The notes: generated from the letters alone by a model not told the origin. A stretch of DNA of 64,000 nucleotides from Auanema rhodensis (GCA_964057225.1 OZ059900.1:20847638-20911637), one strand, 5' to 3'; positions 11,621 to 25,621 are shown, counted from the first letter of the stretch. Numbers and translations: made by a program.

Positions 11621-14600
11621 AGAATATGCTAATTTCCTTAATTTTCTAACCCCTGTTTTTTTGTCGTGAAAGTGGAATTAGACGTTGTAGGAACAATTTT
11701 GAGCTAGGTTTCATTGACATTGCATGAGTTTGAACACATGAAATCGTAAGTCAAAACCTTGTTTACAGCGAAATTTCCAAAAACTGGTTTTCCAGCATAA
11801 TAAAATATTTCTCATGGGAAATACTGTGTTTTTGTATTTTTATAGTGTTCAGCATGTAAAATGCTTCATTTTAGTATGTAACACGCTGAAATTCGTTGCA
11901 TTTGACGACTCATATGAACAAAAATCGATTTAATCAATATTAGCCATAAGGGGCGTGCCCTCAGAATATGCTAATTTCCTTAATTTTCTAACCCCTGTTT
12001 TTTGTCGTGAAAGTGGAACTAGACGTTGTAGGAACAATTTTGAGCTAGGTTTCATTGACATTGCATGAGTTTGAACACATGAAATCGTAAGTCAAAACCT
12101 TGTTTACAGCGAAATTTCCAAAAACTGGTTTTCCAGCATAATAAAATATTTCTCATGGGAAATACTGTGTTTTTGTATTTTTCTAGTGTTCAGCATGTAA
12201 AACACTTCATTTTAGTATGTAACACGCTGAAATTCAATGCATTTGACGAATCATATGAACAAAAATCGATTTAATCAATATAAGCCATAGAGGCGTGCCC
12301 TCAGAATATGCTAATTTCCTTAATTTTCTAACCCCTGTTTTTTGTCGTGAAAGTGGAATTAGACGTTGTAGGAACAATTTTGAGCTAGGTTTCATTGACA
12401 TTGCATGAGTTTGAACACATGAAATCGTAAGTCAAAACCTTGTTTACAGCGAAATTTCCAAAAACTGGTTTTCCAGCATAATAAAATATTTCTCATGGGA
12501 AATACTGTGTTTTTGTATTTTTCTAGTGTTCAGCATGTAAAATACTTCATTTTAGTATGTAACACGCTGAAATTCGTTGCATTTGACGACTCATATGAAC
12601 AAAAATCGATTTAATCAATATTAGCCATAAGGGGCGTGCCCTCAGAATGTGCTAATTTCCTTAATTTTCTAACCCCTGTTTTTTTGTCGTGAAAGTGGAA
12701 TTAGACGTTGTAGGAACAATTTTGAGCTAGGTTTCATTGACATTGCATGAGTTTGAACACATGAAATCGTAAGTCAAAACCTTGTTTACAGCGAACTTTC
12801 CAAAAACTGGTTTTCCAGCATAATAAAATATTTCTCATGGGAAATACTGTGTTTTTGTATTTTTATAGTGTTCAGCATGTAAAATGCTTCATTTTAGTAT
12901 GTAACACCCTGAAATTCGTTTCATTTGACGACTCATATGAACAAAAATCGATTTAATCAATATTAGCCATAAGGGGCGTGCCCTCAGAATATGCTAATTT
13001 CCTTAATTTTCTAACCCCTGTTTTTTTGTCGTGAAAGTGGAACTAGACGTTGTAGGAACAATTTTGAGCAAGGTTTCATTGACATTGCATGAGTTTGAAC
13101 ACATGAAATCGTAAGTCAAAACCTTGTTTACAGCGAAATTTCCAAAAACTGGTTTTCCAGCATAATAAAATATTTCTCATGGGAAATACTGTGTTTTTGT
13201 ATTTTTCTAGTGTTCAGCATGTGAAATACTTCATTTTAGTATGTAACACGCTGAAATTCGTTGCATTTGACGACTCATATGAACAAAAATCGATTTAATC
13301 AATATTAGCCATAAGGGGCGTGCCCTCAGAATATGCTAATTTCCTAAATTTTCTAACCCCTGTTTTTTTGTCGTGAAAGTGGAACTAGACGTTGTACGAA
13401 CAATTTTGAGCTAGGTTTCATTGACATTGCATGAGTTTGAACACATGAAATCGTAAGTCAAAACCTTGTTTACAGCGAAATTTCCAAAAACTGGTTTTCC
13501 AGCATAATAAAATATTTCTCATGGGTAAAACTGTGTTTTTGTATTTTTCTAGTGTTCAGCATGTAAAATGCTTCATTTTAGTATGTAACACGCTGAAATT
13601 CGTTGCATTTGACGACTCATATGAACCAAAATCGATTTAATCAATATTAGCCATAAGGGGCGTGCCCTCAGAATATGCTAATTTCCTAAATTTTCTAACC
13701 CCTGTTTTTTTGTCGTGAAAGTGGAACTAGACGTTGTACGAACAATTTTGAGCTAGGTTTCATTGACATTGCATGAGTTTGAACACATGAAATCGTAAGT
13801 CAAAACCTTGTTTACAGCGAAATTTCCAAAAACTGGTTTTCCAGCATAATAAAATATTTCTCATGGGAAATACTGTGTTTTTGTATTTTTCTAGTGTTCA
13901 GCATGTGAAATACTTCATTTTAGTATGTAACACGCTGAAATTCGTTGCATTTGACGACTCATATGAACAAAAATCGATTTAATCAATATTAGCCATAAGG
14001 GGCGTGCCCTCAGAATATGCTAATTTCCTTAATTTTCTAACCCCTCTTTTTTGTCGTGAAAGTGGAATTAGACGTTGCAGGAACAATTTTGAGCTAGGTT
14101 TCATTGACATTGCATGAGTTTGAACACATGAAATCGTAAGTCAAAACCTTGTTTACAGCGAAATTTCCAAAAACTGGTTTTCCAGCATAATAAAATATTT
14201 CTCATGGGAAATACTGTGTTTTTGTATTTTTATAGTGTTCAGCATGTAAAATGCTTCATTTTAGTATGTAACACGCTGAAATTCGTTGCATTTGACGACT
14301 CATATGAACAAAAATCGATTTAATCAATATTAGCCATAAGGGGCGTGCCCTCAGAATATGCTAATTTCCTTAATTTTCTAACCCCTGTTTTTTTGTCGTG
14401 AAAGTGGAATTAGACGTTGTAGGAACAATTTTGAGCTAGGTTTCATTGACATTGCATGAGTTTGAACACATGAAATCGTAAGTCAAAACCTTGTTTACAG
14501 CGAAATTTCCAAAAACTGGTTTTCCAGCATAATAAAATATTTCTCATGGGAAATACTGTGTTTTTGTATTTTTCTAGTGTTCAGCATGTAAAATGCTTCA

Positions 14601-16396
14601 TTTTAGTATGTAACACGCTGAAATTCGTTGCATTTGACGACTCATATGAACAAAAATCGATTTAATCAATATTAGCCATAAGGGGCGTGCCCTCAGAATA
14701 TGCTAATTTCCTTAATTTTCTAACCCCTGTTTTTTGTCGTGAAAGTGGAACTAGACGTTGTAGGAACAATTTTGAGCTAGGTTTCATTGACATTGCATGA
14801 GTTTGAACACATGAAATCGTAAGTCAAAACCTTGTTTACAGCGAAATTTCCAAAAACTGGTTTTCCAGCATAATAAAATATTTCTCATGGGAAATACTGT
14901 GTTTTTGTATTTTTCTAGTGTTCAGCATGTAAAACACTTCATTTTAGTATGTAACACGCTGAAATTCAATGCATTTGACGAATCATATGAACAAAAATCG
15001 ATTTAATCAATATAAGCCATAGAGGCGTGCCCTCAGAATATGCTAATTTCCTTAATTTTCTAACCCCTGTTTTTTGTCGTGAAAGTGGAACTAGACGTTG
15101 TAGGAACAATTTTGAGCTAGGTTTCATTGACATTGCATGAGTTTGAACACATGAAATCGTAAGTCAAAACCTTGTTTACAGCGAAATTTCCAAAAACTGG
15201 TTTTCCAGCATAATAAAATATTTCTCATGGGAAATACTGTGTTTTTGTATTTTTATAGTGTTCAGCATGTAAAATGCTTCATTTTAGTATGTAACACGCT
15301 GAAATTCGTTGCATTTGACGACTCATATGAACAAAAATCGATTTAATCAATATTAGCCATAAGGGGCGTGCCCTCAGAATATGCTAATTTCCTTAATTTT
15401 CTAACCCCTGTTTTTTTGTCGTGAAAGTGGAATTAGACGTTGTAGGAACAATTTTGAGCTAGGTTTCATTGACATTGCATGAGTTTGAACACATGAAATC
15501 GTAAGTCAAAACCTTGTTTACAGCGAAATTTCCAAAAACTGGTTTTCCAGCATAATAAAATATTTCTCATGGGAAATACTGTGTTTTTGTATTTTTATAG
15601 TGTTCAGCATGTAAAATGCTTCATTTTAGTATGTAACACGCTGAAATTCGTTGCATTTGACGACTCATATGAACAAAAATCGATTTAATCAATATTAGCC
15701 ATAAGGGGCGTGCCCTCAGAATATGCTAATTTCCTTAATTTTCTAACCCCTGTTTTTTTGTCGTGAAAGTGGAATTAGACGTTGTAGGAACAATTTTGAG
15801 CTAGGTTTCATTGACATTGCATGAGTTTGAACACATGAAATCGTAAGTCAAAACCTTGTTTACAGCGAAATTTCCAAAAACTGGTTTTCCAGCATAATAA
15901 AATATTTCTCATGGGAAATACTGTGTTTTTGTATTTTTCTAGTGTTCAGCATGTAAAATTCTTCATTTTAGTATGTAACACGCTGAAATTCGTTGCATTT
16001 GACGACTCATATGAACAAAAATCGATTTAATCAATATTAGCCATAAGGGGCGTGCCCTCAGAATATGCTAATTTCCTTAATTTTCTAACCCCTGTTTTTT
16101 GTCGTGAAAGTGGAACTAGACGTTGTAGGAACAATTTTGAGCTAGGTTTCATTGACATTGCATGAGTTTGAACACATGAAATCGTAAGTCAAAACCTTGT
16201 TTACAGCGAAATTTCCAAAAACTGGTTTTCCAGCATAATAAAATATTTCTCATGGGAAATACTGTGTTTTTGTATTTTTCTAGTGTTCAGCATGTGAAAC
16301 ACTTCATTTTAGTATGTAACACGCTGAAATTCAATGCATTTGACGAATCATATGAACAAAAATCGATTTAATCAATATAAGCCATAGAGGCGTGCC
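11617..16396 (+). repeat. 14-monomer HOR, copy 2 (4,780 bp)
   Basis: Monomers start at 11617, 11960, 12300, 12641, 12983, 13325, 13667, 14009, 14350, 14692, 15032, 15373, 15715 and 16057. The match to copy 1 holds from the inserted-A monomer at 11617 through 15032-15372. The monomer at 14009 has a private CCCCTCTTTTTTG and is one base shorter than its partner at 9228. From about 15590 the order differs: a GGAATTAG/TTTATAG monomer, then AAAATTCTTC, then GTGAAACAC types appear. Confidence 0.87.
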
Positions 16397-17759
16397 CTCA
16401 GAATATGCTAATTTCCTTAATTTTCTAACCCCTGTTTTTTGTCGTGAAAGTGGAACTAGACGTTGTACGAACAATTTTGAGCTAGGTTTCAGTGACATTG
16501 CATGAGTTTGAACACATGAAATCGTAAGTCAAAACCTTGTTTACAGCGAAATTTCCAAAAACTGGTTTTCCAGCATAATAAAATATTTCTCATGGGAAAT
16601 ACTGTGTTTTTGTATTTTTGTAGTGTTCAGCATGTAAAACACTTCATTTTAGTATGTAACACGCTGAAATTCAATGCATTTGACGAATCATATGAACAAA
16701 AATCGATTTAATCAATATAAGCCATAGAGGCGTGCCCTCAGAATATGCTAATTTCCTTAATTTTCTAACCCCTGTTTTTTGTCGTGAAAGTGGAACTAGA
16801 CGTTGTAGGAACAATTTTGAGCTAGGTTTCATTGACATTGCATGAGTTTGAACACATGAAATCGTAAGTCAAAACCTTGTTTACAGCGAAATTTCCAAAA
16901 ACTGGTTTTCCAGCATAATAAAATATTTCTCATGGGAAATACTGTGTTTTTGTATTTTTATAGTGTTCAGCATGTAAAATGCTTCATTTTAGTATGTAAC
17001 ACGCTGAAATTCGTTGCATTTGACGACTCATATGAACAAAAATCGATTTAATCAATATTAGCCATAAGGGGCGTGCCCTCAGAATATGCTAATTTCCTTA
17101 ATTTTCTAACCCCTGTTTTTTTGTCGTGAAAGTGGAATTAGACGTTGTAGGAACAATTTTGAGCTAGGTTTCATTGACATTGCATGAGTTTGAACACATG
17201 AAATCGTAAGTCAAAACCTTGTTTACAGCGAAATTTCCAAAAACTGGTTTTCCAGCATAATAAAATATTTCTCATGGGAAATACTGTGTTTTTGTATTTT
17301 TCTAGTGTTCAGCATGTAAAATTCTTCATTTTAGTATGTAACACGCTGAAATTCGTTGCATTTGACGACTCATATGAACAAAAATCGATTTAATCAATAT
17401 TAGCCATAAGGGGCGTGCCCTCAGAATATGCTAATTTCCTTAATTTTCTAACCCCTGTTTTTTGTCGTGAAAGTGGAACTAGACGTTGTAGGAACAATTT
17501 TGAGCTAGGTTTCATTGACATTGCATGAGTTTGAACACATGAAATCGTAAGTCAAAACCTTGTTTACAGCGAAATTTCCAAAAACTGGTTTTCCAGCATA
17601 ATAAAATATTTCTCATGGGAAATACTGTGTTTTTGTATTTTTCTAGTGTTCAGCATGTGAAACACTTCATTTTAGTATGTAACACGCTGAAATTCAATGC
17701 ATTTGACGAATCATATGAACAAAAATCGATTTAATCAATATAAGCCATAGAGGCGTGCC
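15715..17759 (+). repeat. Tetramer re-duplication (1,363-bp offset)
   Basis: Monomers start at 15715, 16057, 16397, 16737, 17078 and 17420. The pair at 15715 and 16057 (AAAATTCTTC, then GTGAAACACTTC with CATAGAGGCG) returns at 17078 and 17420, an offset of 1,363 bp. AAAATTCTTC was seen nowhere else in the window. The monomer at 16397 combines TTGTACG and a private TTTCAGTGAC with a TTTTTGTAG/AAACAC second half otherwise seen only at 10593-10933. Confidence 0.82.
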
Positions 17760-18442
17760 CTCAGAATATGCTAATTTCCTTAATTTTCTAACCCCTGTTT
17801 TTTGTCGTGAAAGTGGAACTAGACGTTGTAGGAACAATTTTGAGCTAGGTTTCATTGACATTGCATGAGTTTGAACACATGAAATCGTAAGTCAAAACCT
17901 TGTTTACAGCGAAATTTCCAAAAACTGGTTTTCCAGCATAATAAAATATTTCTCATGGGAAATACTGTGTTTTTGTATTTTTCTAGTGTTCAGCATGTAA
18001 AATACTTCATTTTAGTATGTAACACGCTGAAATTCGTTGCATTTGACGACTCATATGAACAAAAATCGATTTAATCAATATTAGCCATAAGGGGCGTGCC
18101 CTCAGAATGTGCTAATTTCCTTAATTTTCTAACCCCTGTTTTTTTGTCGTGAAAGTGGAATTAGACGTTGTAAGAACAATTTTGAGCTAGGTTTCATTGA
18201 CATTGCATGAGTTTGAACACATGAAATCGTAAGTCAAAACCTTGTTTACAGCGAACTTTCCAAAAACTGGTTTTCCAGCATAATAAAATATTTCTCATGG
18301 GAAATACTGTGTTTTTGTATTTTTATAGTGTTCAGCATGTAAAATGCTTCATTTTAGTATGTAACACCCTGAAATTCGTTTCATTTGACGACTCATATGA
18401 ACAAAAATCGATTTAATCAATATTAGCCATAAGGGGCGTGCC
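17760..18442 (+). repeat. Two linking satellite monomers
   Basis: Monomers at 17760 (T6, AAATACTTC) and 18101 (CAGAATGTGC, GCGAACTTTCC, ACACCCTG, CGTTTCATTT). The same pair in the same order precedes GAGCAAGG/GTGAAATAC monomers at 4443, 7519 and 12300, so these two continue the older order into the tetramer family that follows. The copy at 18101 has a private GTTGTAAGAAC. Confidence 0.8.
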
Positions 18443-21400
18443 CTCAGAATATGCTAATTTCCTTAATTTTCTAACCCCTGTTTTTTTGTCGTGAAAGTGG
18501 AACTAGACGTTGTAGGAACAATTTTGAGCAAGGTTTCATTGACATTGCATGAGTTTGAACACATGAAATCGTAAGTCAAAACCTTGTTTACAGCGAAATT
18601 TCCAAAAACTGGTTTTCCAGCATAATAAAATATTTCTCATGGGAAATACTGTGTTTTTGTATTTTTCTAGTGTTCAGCATGTGAAATACTTCATTTTAGT
18701 ATGTAACACGCTGAAATTCGTTGCATTTGACGACTCATATGAACAAAAATCGATTTAATCAATATTAGCCATAAGGGGCGTGCCCTCAGAATATGCTAAT
18801 TTCCTAAATTTTCTAACCCCTGTTTTTTTGTCGTGAAAGTGGAACTAGACGTTGTACGAACAATTTTGAGCTAGGTTTCATTGACATTGCATGAGTTTGA
18901 ACACATGAAATCGTAAGTCAAAACCTTGTTTACAGCGAAATTTCCAAAAACTGGTTTTCCAGCATAATAAAATATTTCTCATGGGTAAAACTGTGTTTTT
19001 GTATTTTTCTAGTGTTCAGCATGTAAAATGCTTCATTTTAGTATGTAACACGCTGAAATTCGTTGCATTTGACGACTCATATGAACCAAAATCGATTTAA
19101 TCAATATTAGCCATAAGGGGCGTGCCCTCAGAATATGCTAATTTCCTAAATTTTCTAACCCCTGTTTTTTTGTCGTGAAAGTGGAACTAGACATTGTACG
19201 AACAATTTTGAGCTAGGTTTCATTGACATTGCATGAGTTTGAACACATGAAATCGTAAGTCAAAACCTTGTTTACAGCGAAATTTCCAAAAACTGGTTTT
19301 CCAGCATAATAAAATATTTCTCATGGGAAAAACTGTGTTTTTGTATTTTTCTAGTGTTCAGCTTGTAAAATGCTTCATTTTAGTATGTAACACGCTGAAA
19401 TTTGTTGCATTTGACGACTCATATGAACAAAAATCGATTTAATCAATATTAGCCATAAGGGGCGTGCCCTCAGAATATGCTAATTTCCTTAATTTTCTAA
19501 CCCCTGTTTTTTTGTCGTGAAAGTGGAACTAGACGTTGTACGAACAATTTTGAGCTAGGTTTCATTGACATTGCATGAGTTTGAACACATGAAATCGTAA
19601 GTCAAAACCTTGTTTACAGCGAACTTTCCAAAAACTGGTTTTCCAGCATAATAAAATATTTCTCATGGGAAATACTGTGTTTTTGTATTTTTATAGTGTT
19701 CAGCATGTAAAATGCTTCATTTTAGTATGTAACACCCTGAAATTCGTTTCATTTGACGACTCATATGAACAAAAATCGATTTAATCAATATTAGCCATAA
19801 GGGGCGTGCCCTCAGAATATGCTAATTTCCTTAATTTTCTAACCCCTGTTTTTTTGTCGTGAAAGTGGAACTAGACGTTGTAGGAACAATTTTGAGCAAG
19901 GTTTCATTGACATTGCATGAGTTTGAACACATGAAATCGTAAGTCAAAACCTTGTTTACAGCGAAATTTCCAAAAACTGGTTTTCCAGCATAATAAAATA
20001 TTTCTCATGGGAAATACTGTGTTTTTGTATTTTTCTAGTGTTCAGCATGTGAAATACTTCATTTTAGTATGTAACACGCTGAAATTCGTTGCATTTGACG
20101 ACTCATATGAACAAAAATCGATTTAATCAATATTAGCCATAAGGGGCGTGCCCTCAGAATATGCTAATTTCCTTAATTTTCTAACCCCTGTTTTTTTGTC
20201 GTGAAAGTGGAACTAGACGTTGTAGGAACAATTTTGAGCAAGGTTTCATTGACATTGCATGAGTTTGAACACATGAAATCGTAAGTCAAAACCTTGTTTA
20301 CAGCGAAATTTCCAAAAACTGGTTTTCCAGCATAATAAAATATTTCTCATGGGAAATACTGTGTTTTTGTATTTTTCTAGTGTTCAGCATGTGAAATACT
20401 TCATTTTAGTATGTAACACGCTGAAATTCGTTGCATTTGACGACTCATATGAACAAAAATCGATTTAATCAATATTAGCCATAAGGGGCGTGCCCTCAGA
20501 ATATGCTAATTTCCTAAATTTTCTAACCCCTGTTTTTTTGTCGTGAAAGTGGAACTAGACGTTGTACGAACAATTTTGAGCTAGGTTTCATTGACATTGC
20601 ATGAGTTTGAACACATGAAATCGTAAGTCAAAACCTTGTTTACAGCGAAATTTCCAAAAACTGGTTTTCCAGCATAATAAAATATTTCTCATGGGTAAAA
20701 CTGTGTTTTTGTATTTTTCTAGTGTTCAGCATGTAAAATGCTTCATTTTAGTATGTAACACGCTGAAATTCGTTGCATTTGACGACTCATATGAACCAAA
20801 ATCGATTTAATCAATATTAGCCATAAGGGGCGTGCCCTCAGAATATGCTAATTTCCTAAATTTTCTAACCCCTGTTTTTTTGTCGTGAAAGTGGAACTAG
20901 ACATTGTACGAACAATTTTGAGCTAGGTTTCATTGACATTGCATGAGTTTGAACACATGAAATCGTAAGTCAAAACCTTGTTTACAGCGAAATTTCCAAA
21001 AACTGGTTTTCCAGCATAATAAAATATTTCTCATGGGAAAAACTGTGTTTTTGTATTTTTCTAGTGTTCAGCTTGTAAAATGCTTCATTTTAGTATGTAA
21101 CACGCTGAAATTTGTTGCATTTGACGACTCATATGAACAAAAATCGATTTAATCAATATTAGCCATAAGGGGCGTGCCCTCAGAATATGCTAATTTCCTT
21201 AATTTTCTAACCCCTGTTTTTTTGTCGTGAAAGTGGAACTAGACGTTGTACGAACAATTTTGAGCTAGGTTTCATTGACATTGCATGAGTTTGAACACAT
21301 GAAATCGTAAGTCAAAACCTTGTTTACAGCGAACTTTCCAAAAACTGGTTTTCCAGCATAATAAAATATTTCTCATGGGAAATACTGTGTTTTTGTATTT

Positions 21401-22204
21401 TTATAGTGTTCAGCATGTAAAATGCTTCATTTTAGTATGTAACACCCTGAAATTCGTTTCATTTGACGACTCATATGAACAAAAATCGATTTAATCAATA
21501 TTAGCCATAAGGGGCGTGCCCTCAGAATATGCTAATTTCCTTAATTTTCTAACCCCTGTTTTTTTGTCGTGAAAGTGGAACTAGACGTTGTACGAACAAT
21601 TTTGAGCTAGGTTTCATTGACATTGCATGAGTTTGAACACATGAAATCGTAAGTCAAAACCTTGTTTACAGCGAAATTTCCAAAAACTGGTTTTCCAGCA
21701 TAATAAAATATTTCTCATGGGTAAAACTGTGTTTTTGTATTTTTCTAGTGTTCAGCATGTAAAATGCTTCATTTTAGTATGTAACACGCTGAAATTCGTT
21801 GCATTTGACGACTCATATGAACCAAAATCGATTTAATCAATATTAGCCATAAGGGGCGTGCCCTCAGAATATGCTAATTTCCTAAATTTTCTAACCCCTG
21901 TTTTTTTGTCGTGAAAGTGGAACTAGACATTGTACGAACAATTTTGAGCTAGGTTTCATTGACATTGCATGAGTTTGAACACATGAAATCGTAAGTCAAA
22001 ACCTTGTTTACAGCGAAATTTCCAAAAACTGGTTTTCCAGCATAATAAAATATTTCTCATGGGAAAAACTGTGTTTTTGTATTTTTCTAGTGTTCAGCTT
22101 GTAAAATGCTTCATTTTAGTATGTAACACGCTGAAATTTGTTGCATTTGACGACTCATATGAACAAAAATCGATTTAATCAATATTAGCCATAAGGGGCG
22201 TGCC
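18443..22204 (+). repeat. Tetramer HOR family with fusion monomers
   Basis: Monomers start at 18443, 18785, 19127, 19469, 19811, 20153, 20495, 20837, 21179, 21521 and 21863. Call A the GAGCAAGG/GTGAAATAC type, B the CCTAAATT/GGGTAAAACTG/GAACCAAAATCG type, C the GACATTGTACG/GCTTGTAAAATGC type and D the TTGTACG/GCGAACTTTCC/ACACCCTG type. The order is A B C D A A B C D (D/B hybrid) C. The 1,710-bp offset between 18443 and 20153 gives the repeat of A-B-C-D-A/X. The hybrid at 21521 has B markers in its second half but lacks the B-type CCTAAATT start. Confidence 0.85.
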
Positions 22205-25200
22205 CTCAGAATATGCTAATTTCCTTAATTTTCTAACCCCTGTTTTTTTGTCGTGAAAGTGGAACTAGACGTTGTACGAACAATTTTGAGCTAGGTTTCA
22301 TTGACATTGCATGAGTTTGAACACATGAAATCGTAAGTCAAAACCTTGTTTACAGCGAAATTTCCAAAAACTGGTTTTCCAGCATAATAAAATATTTCTC
22401 ATGGGAAATACTGTGTTTTTGTATTTTTCTAGTGTTCAGCATGTAAAATGCTCCATTTTAGTATGTAACACGCTGAAATTCGTTGCATTTGACGACTCAT
22501 ATGAACAAAAATCGATTTAATCAATATTAGCCATAAGGGGCGTGCCCTCAGAATATGCTAATTTCCTTAATTTTCTAACCCCTGTTTTTTTGTCGTGAAA
22601 GTGGAATTAGACGTTGTAGGAACAATTTTGAGCTAGGTTTCATTGACATTGCATGAGTTTGAACACATGAAATCGTAAGTCAAAACCTTGTTTACAGCGA
22701 AATTTCCAAAAACTGGTTTTCCAGCATAATAAAATATTTCTCATGGGAAATACTGTGTTTTTGTATTTTTATAGTGTTCAGCATGTAAAATGCTTCATTT
22801 TAGTATGTAACACGCTGAAATTCGTTGCATTTGACGACTCATATGAACAAAAATCGATTTAATCAATATTAGCCATAAGGGGCGTGCCCTCAGAATATGC
22901 TAATTTCCTTAATTTTCTAACCCCTGTTTTTTTGTCGTGAAAGTGGAATTAGACGTTGTAGGAACAATTTTGAGCTAGGTTTCATTGACATTGCATGAGT
23001 TTGAACACATGAAATCGTAAGTCAAAACCTTGTTTACAGCGAAATTTCCAAAAACTGGTTTTCCAGCATAATAAAATATTTCTCATGGGAAATACTGTGT
23101 TTTTGTATTTTTCTAGTGTTCAGCATGTAAAATGCTTCATTTTAGTATGTAACACGCTGAAATTCGTTGCATTTGACGACTCATATGAACAAAAATCGAT
23201 TTAATCAATATTAGCCATAAGGGGCGTGCCCTCAGAATATGCTAATTTCCTTAATTTTCTAACCCCTGTTTTTTGTCGTGAAAGTGGAACTAGACGTTGT
23301 AGGAACAATTTTGAGCTAGGTTTCATTGACATTGCATGAGTTCGAACACATGAAATCGTAAGTCAAAACCTTGTTTACAGCGAAATTTCCAAAAACTGGT
23401 TTTCCAGCATAATAAAATATTTCTCATGGGAAATACTGTGTTTTTGTATTTTTCTAGTGTTCAGCATGTAAAATACTCCATTTTAGTATGTAACACGCTG
23501 AAATTCGTTGCATTTGACGACTCATATGAACAAAAATCGATTTAATCAATATAAGCCATAAGGGGCGTGCCCTCAGAATATGCTAATTTCCTTAATTTTC
23601 TAACCCCTGTTTTTTGTCGTGAAAGTGGAACTAGACGTTGTAGGAACAATTTTGAGCTAGGTTTCATTGACATTGCATGAGTTTGAACACATGAAATCGT
23701 AAGTCAAAACCTTGTTTACAGCGAACTTTCCAAAAACTGGTTTTCCAGCATAATAAAATATTTCTCATGGGAAATACTAAGTTTTTGTATTTTTATAGTG
23801 TTCAGCATGTAAAATGCTTCATTTTAGTATGTAACACCCTGAAATTCGTTTCATTTGACGACTCATATGAACAAAAATCGATTTAATCAATATTAGCCAT
23901 AAGGGGCGTGCCCTCAGAATATGCTAATTTCCTTAATTTTCTAACCCCTGTTTTTTTGTCGTGAAAGTGGAACTAGACGTTGTAGGAACAATTTTGAGCA
24001 AGGTTTCATTGACATTGCATGAGTTTGAACACATGAAATCGTAAGTCAAAACCTTGTTTACAGCGAACTTTCCAAAAACTGGTTTTCCAGCATAATAAAA
24101 TATTTCTCATGGGAAATACTGTGTTTTTGTATTTTTATAGTGTTCAGCATTTAAATGCTTCATTTTAGTATGTAACACCCTGAAATTCGTTTCATTTGAC
24201 GACTCATATGAACAAAAATCGATTTAATCAATATTAGCCATAAGGGGCGTGCCCTCAGAATATGCTAATTTCCTTAATTTTCTAACCCCTGTTTTTTTGT
24301 CGTGAAAGTGGAACTAGACGTTGTAGGAACAATTTTGAGCAAGGTTTCATTGACATTGCATGAGTTTGAACACATGAAATCGTAAGTCAAAACCTTGTTT
24401 ACAGCGAAATTTCCAAAAACTGGTTTTCCAGCATAATAAAATATTTCTCATGGGAAATACTGTGTTTTTGTATTTTTCTAGTGTTCAGCATGTAAAATGC
24501 TTCATTTAAGTATGTAACACGCTGAAATTCGTTGCATTTGACTACTCATATGAACAAAAATCGATTTAATCAATATTAGCCATAAGGGGCGTGCCCTCAG
24601 AATATGCTAATTTCCTTAATTTTCTAACCCCTGTTTTTTTGTCGTGAAAGTGGAACTAGACGTTGTACGAACAATTTTGAGCTAGGTTTCATTGACATTG
24701 CATGAGTTTGAACACATGAAATCGTAAGTCAAAATCTTGTTTACAGCGAAATTTCCAAAAACTGGTTTTCCAGCATAATAAAATATTTCTCATGGGAAAA
24801 ACTGTGTTTTTGTATTTTTATAGTGTTCAGCATGTAAAATGCTTCATTTTAGTATGTAACACCCTGAAATTCGTTTCATTTGACGACTCATATGAACAAA
24901 AATCGATTTAATCAATATTAGCCATAAGGGGCGTGCCCTCAGAATATGCTAATTTCCTTAATTTTCTAACCCCTGTTTTTTTGTCGTGAAAGTGGAACTA
25001 GACGTTGTAGGAACAATTTTGAGCAAGGTTTCATTGACATTGCATGAGTTTGAACACATGAAATCGTAAGTCAAAACCTTGTTTACAGCGAACTTTCCAA
25101 AAACTGGTTTTCCAGCATAATAAAATATTTCTCATGGGAAATACTGTGTTTTTGTATTTTTATAGTGTTCAGCATGTAAAATGCTTCATTTTAGTATGTA

Positions 25201-25621
25201 ACACCCTGAAATTCGTTTCATTTGACGACTCATATGAACAAAAATCGATTTAATCAATATTAGCCATAAGGGGCGTGCCCTCAGAATATGCTAATTTCCT
25301 TAATTTTCTAACCCCTGTTTTTTTGTCGTGAAAGTGGAACTAGACGTTGTAGGAACAATTTTGAGCAAGGTTTCATTGACATTGCATGAGTTTGAACACA
25401 TGAAATCGTAAGTCAAAACCTTGTTTACAGCGAAATTTCCAAAAACTGGTTTTCCAGCATAATAAAATATTTCTCATGGGAAATACTGTGTTTTTGTATT
25501 TTTCTAGTGTTCAGCATGTGAAATACTTCATTTTAGTATGTAACACGCTGAAATTCGTTGCATTTGACGACTCATATGAACAAAAATCGATTTAATCAAT
25601 ATTAGCCATAAGGGGCGTGCC
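21521..25621 (+). repeat. 12-monomer HOR, copy 1 (4,101 bp)
   Basis: Monomers start at 21521, 21863, 22205, 22547, 22889, 23231, 23572, 23913, 24254, 24596, 24938 and 25280. The order matches 25622-30064, including rare markers: ATGCTCCATT at 22205, GAGTTCGAAC with TACTCCATT at 23231, ACTAAGTTTTTG at 23572, the 1-bp loss in CAGCATTTAAATGC at 23913, and AAAATCTTG with ACACCCTG at 24596. It is one monomer shorter than copy 2 because 23572-23912 is a hybrid of two monomers that are separate there. Confidence 0.9.
23572..23912 (+). repeat. Hybrid monomer of the 27673 and 28014 types
   Basis: It has T6 and GGAACTAG from the monomer type at 27673, then GCGAACTTTCC, ACTAAGTTTTTG and ACACCCTG from the type at 28014. 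It occupies one monomer where copy 2 of the HOR has two, and explains the shift in offset from 4,101 to 4,443 bp. Confidence 0.85.
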
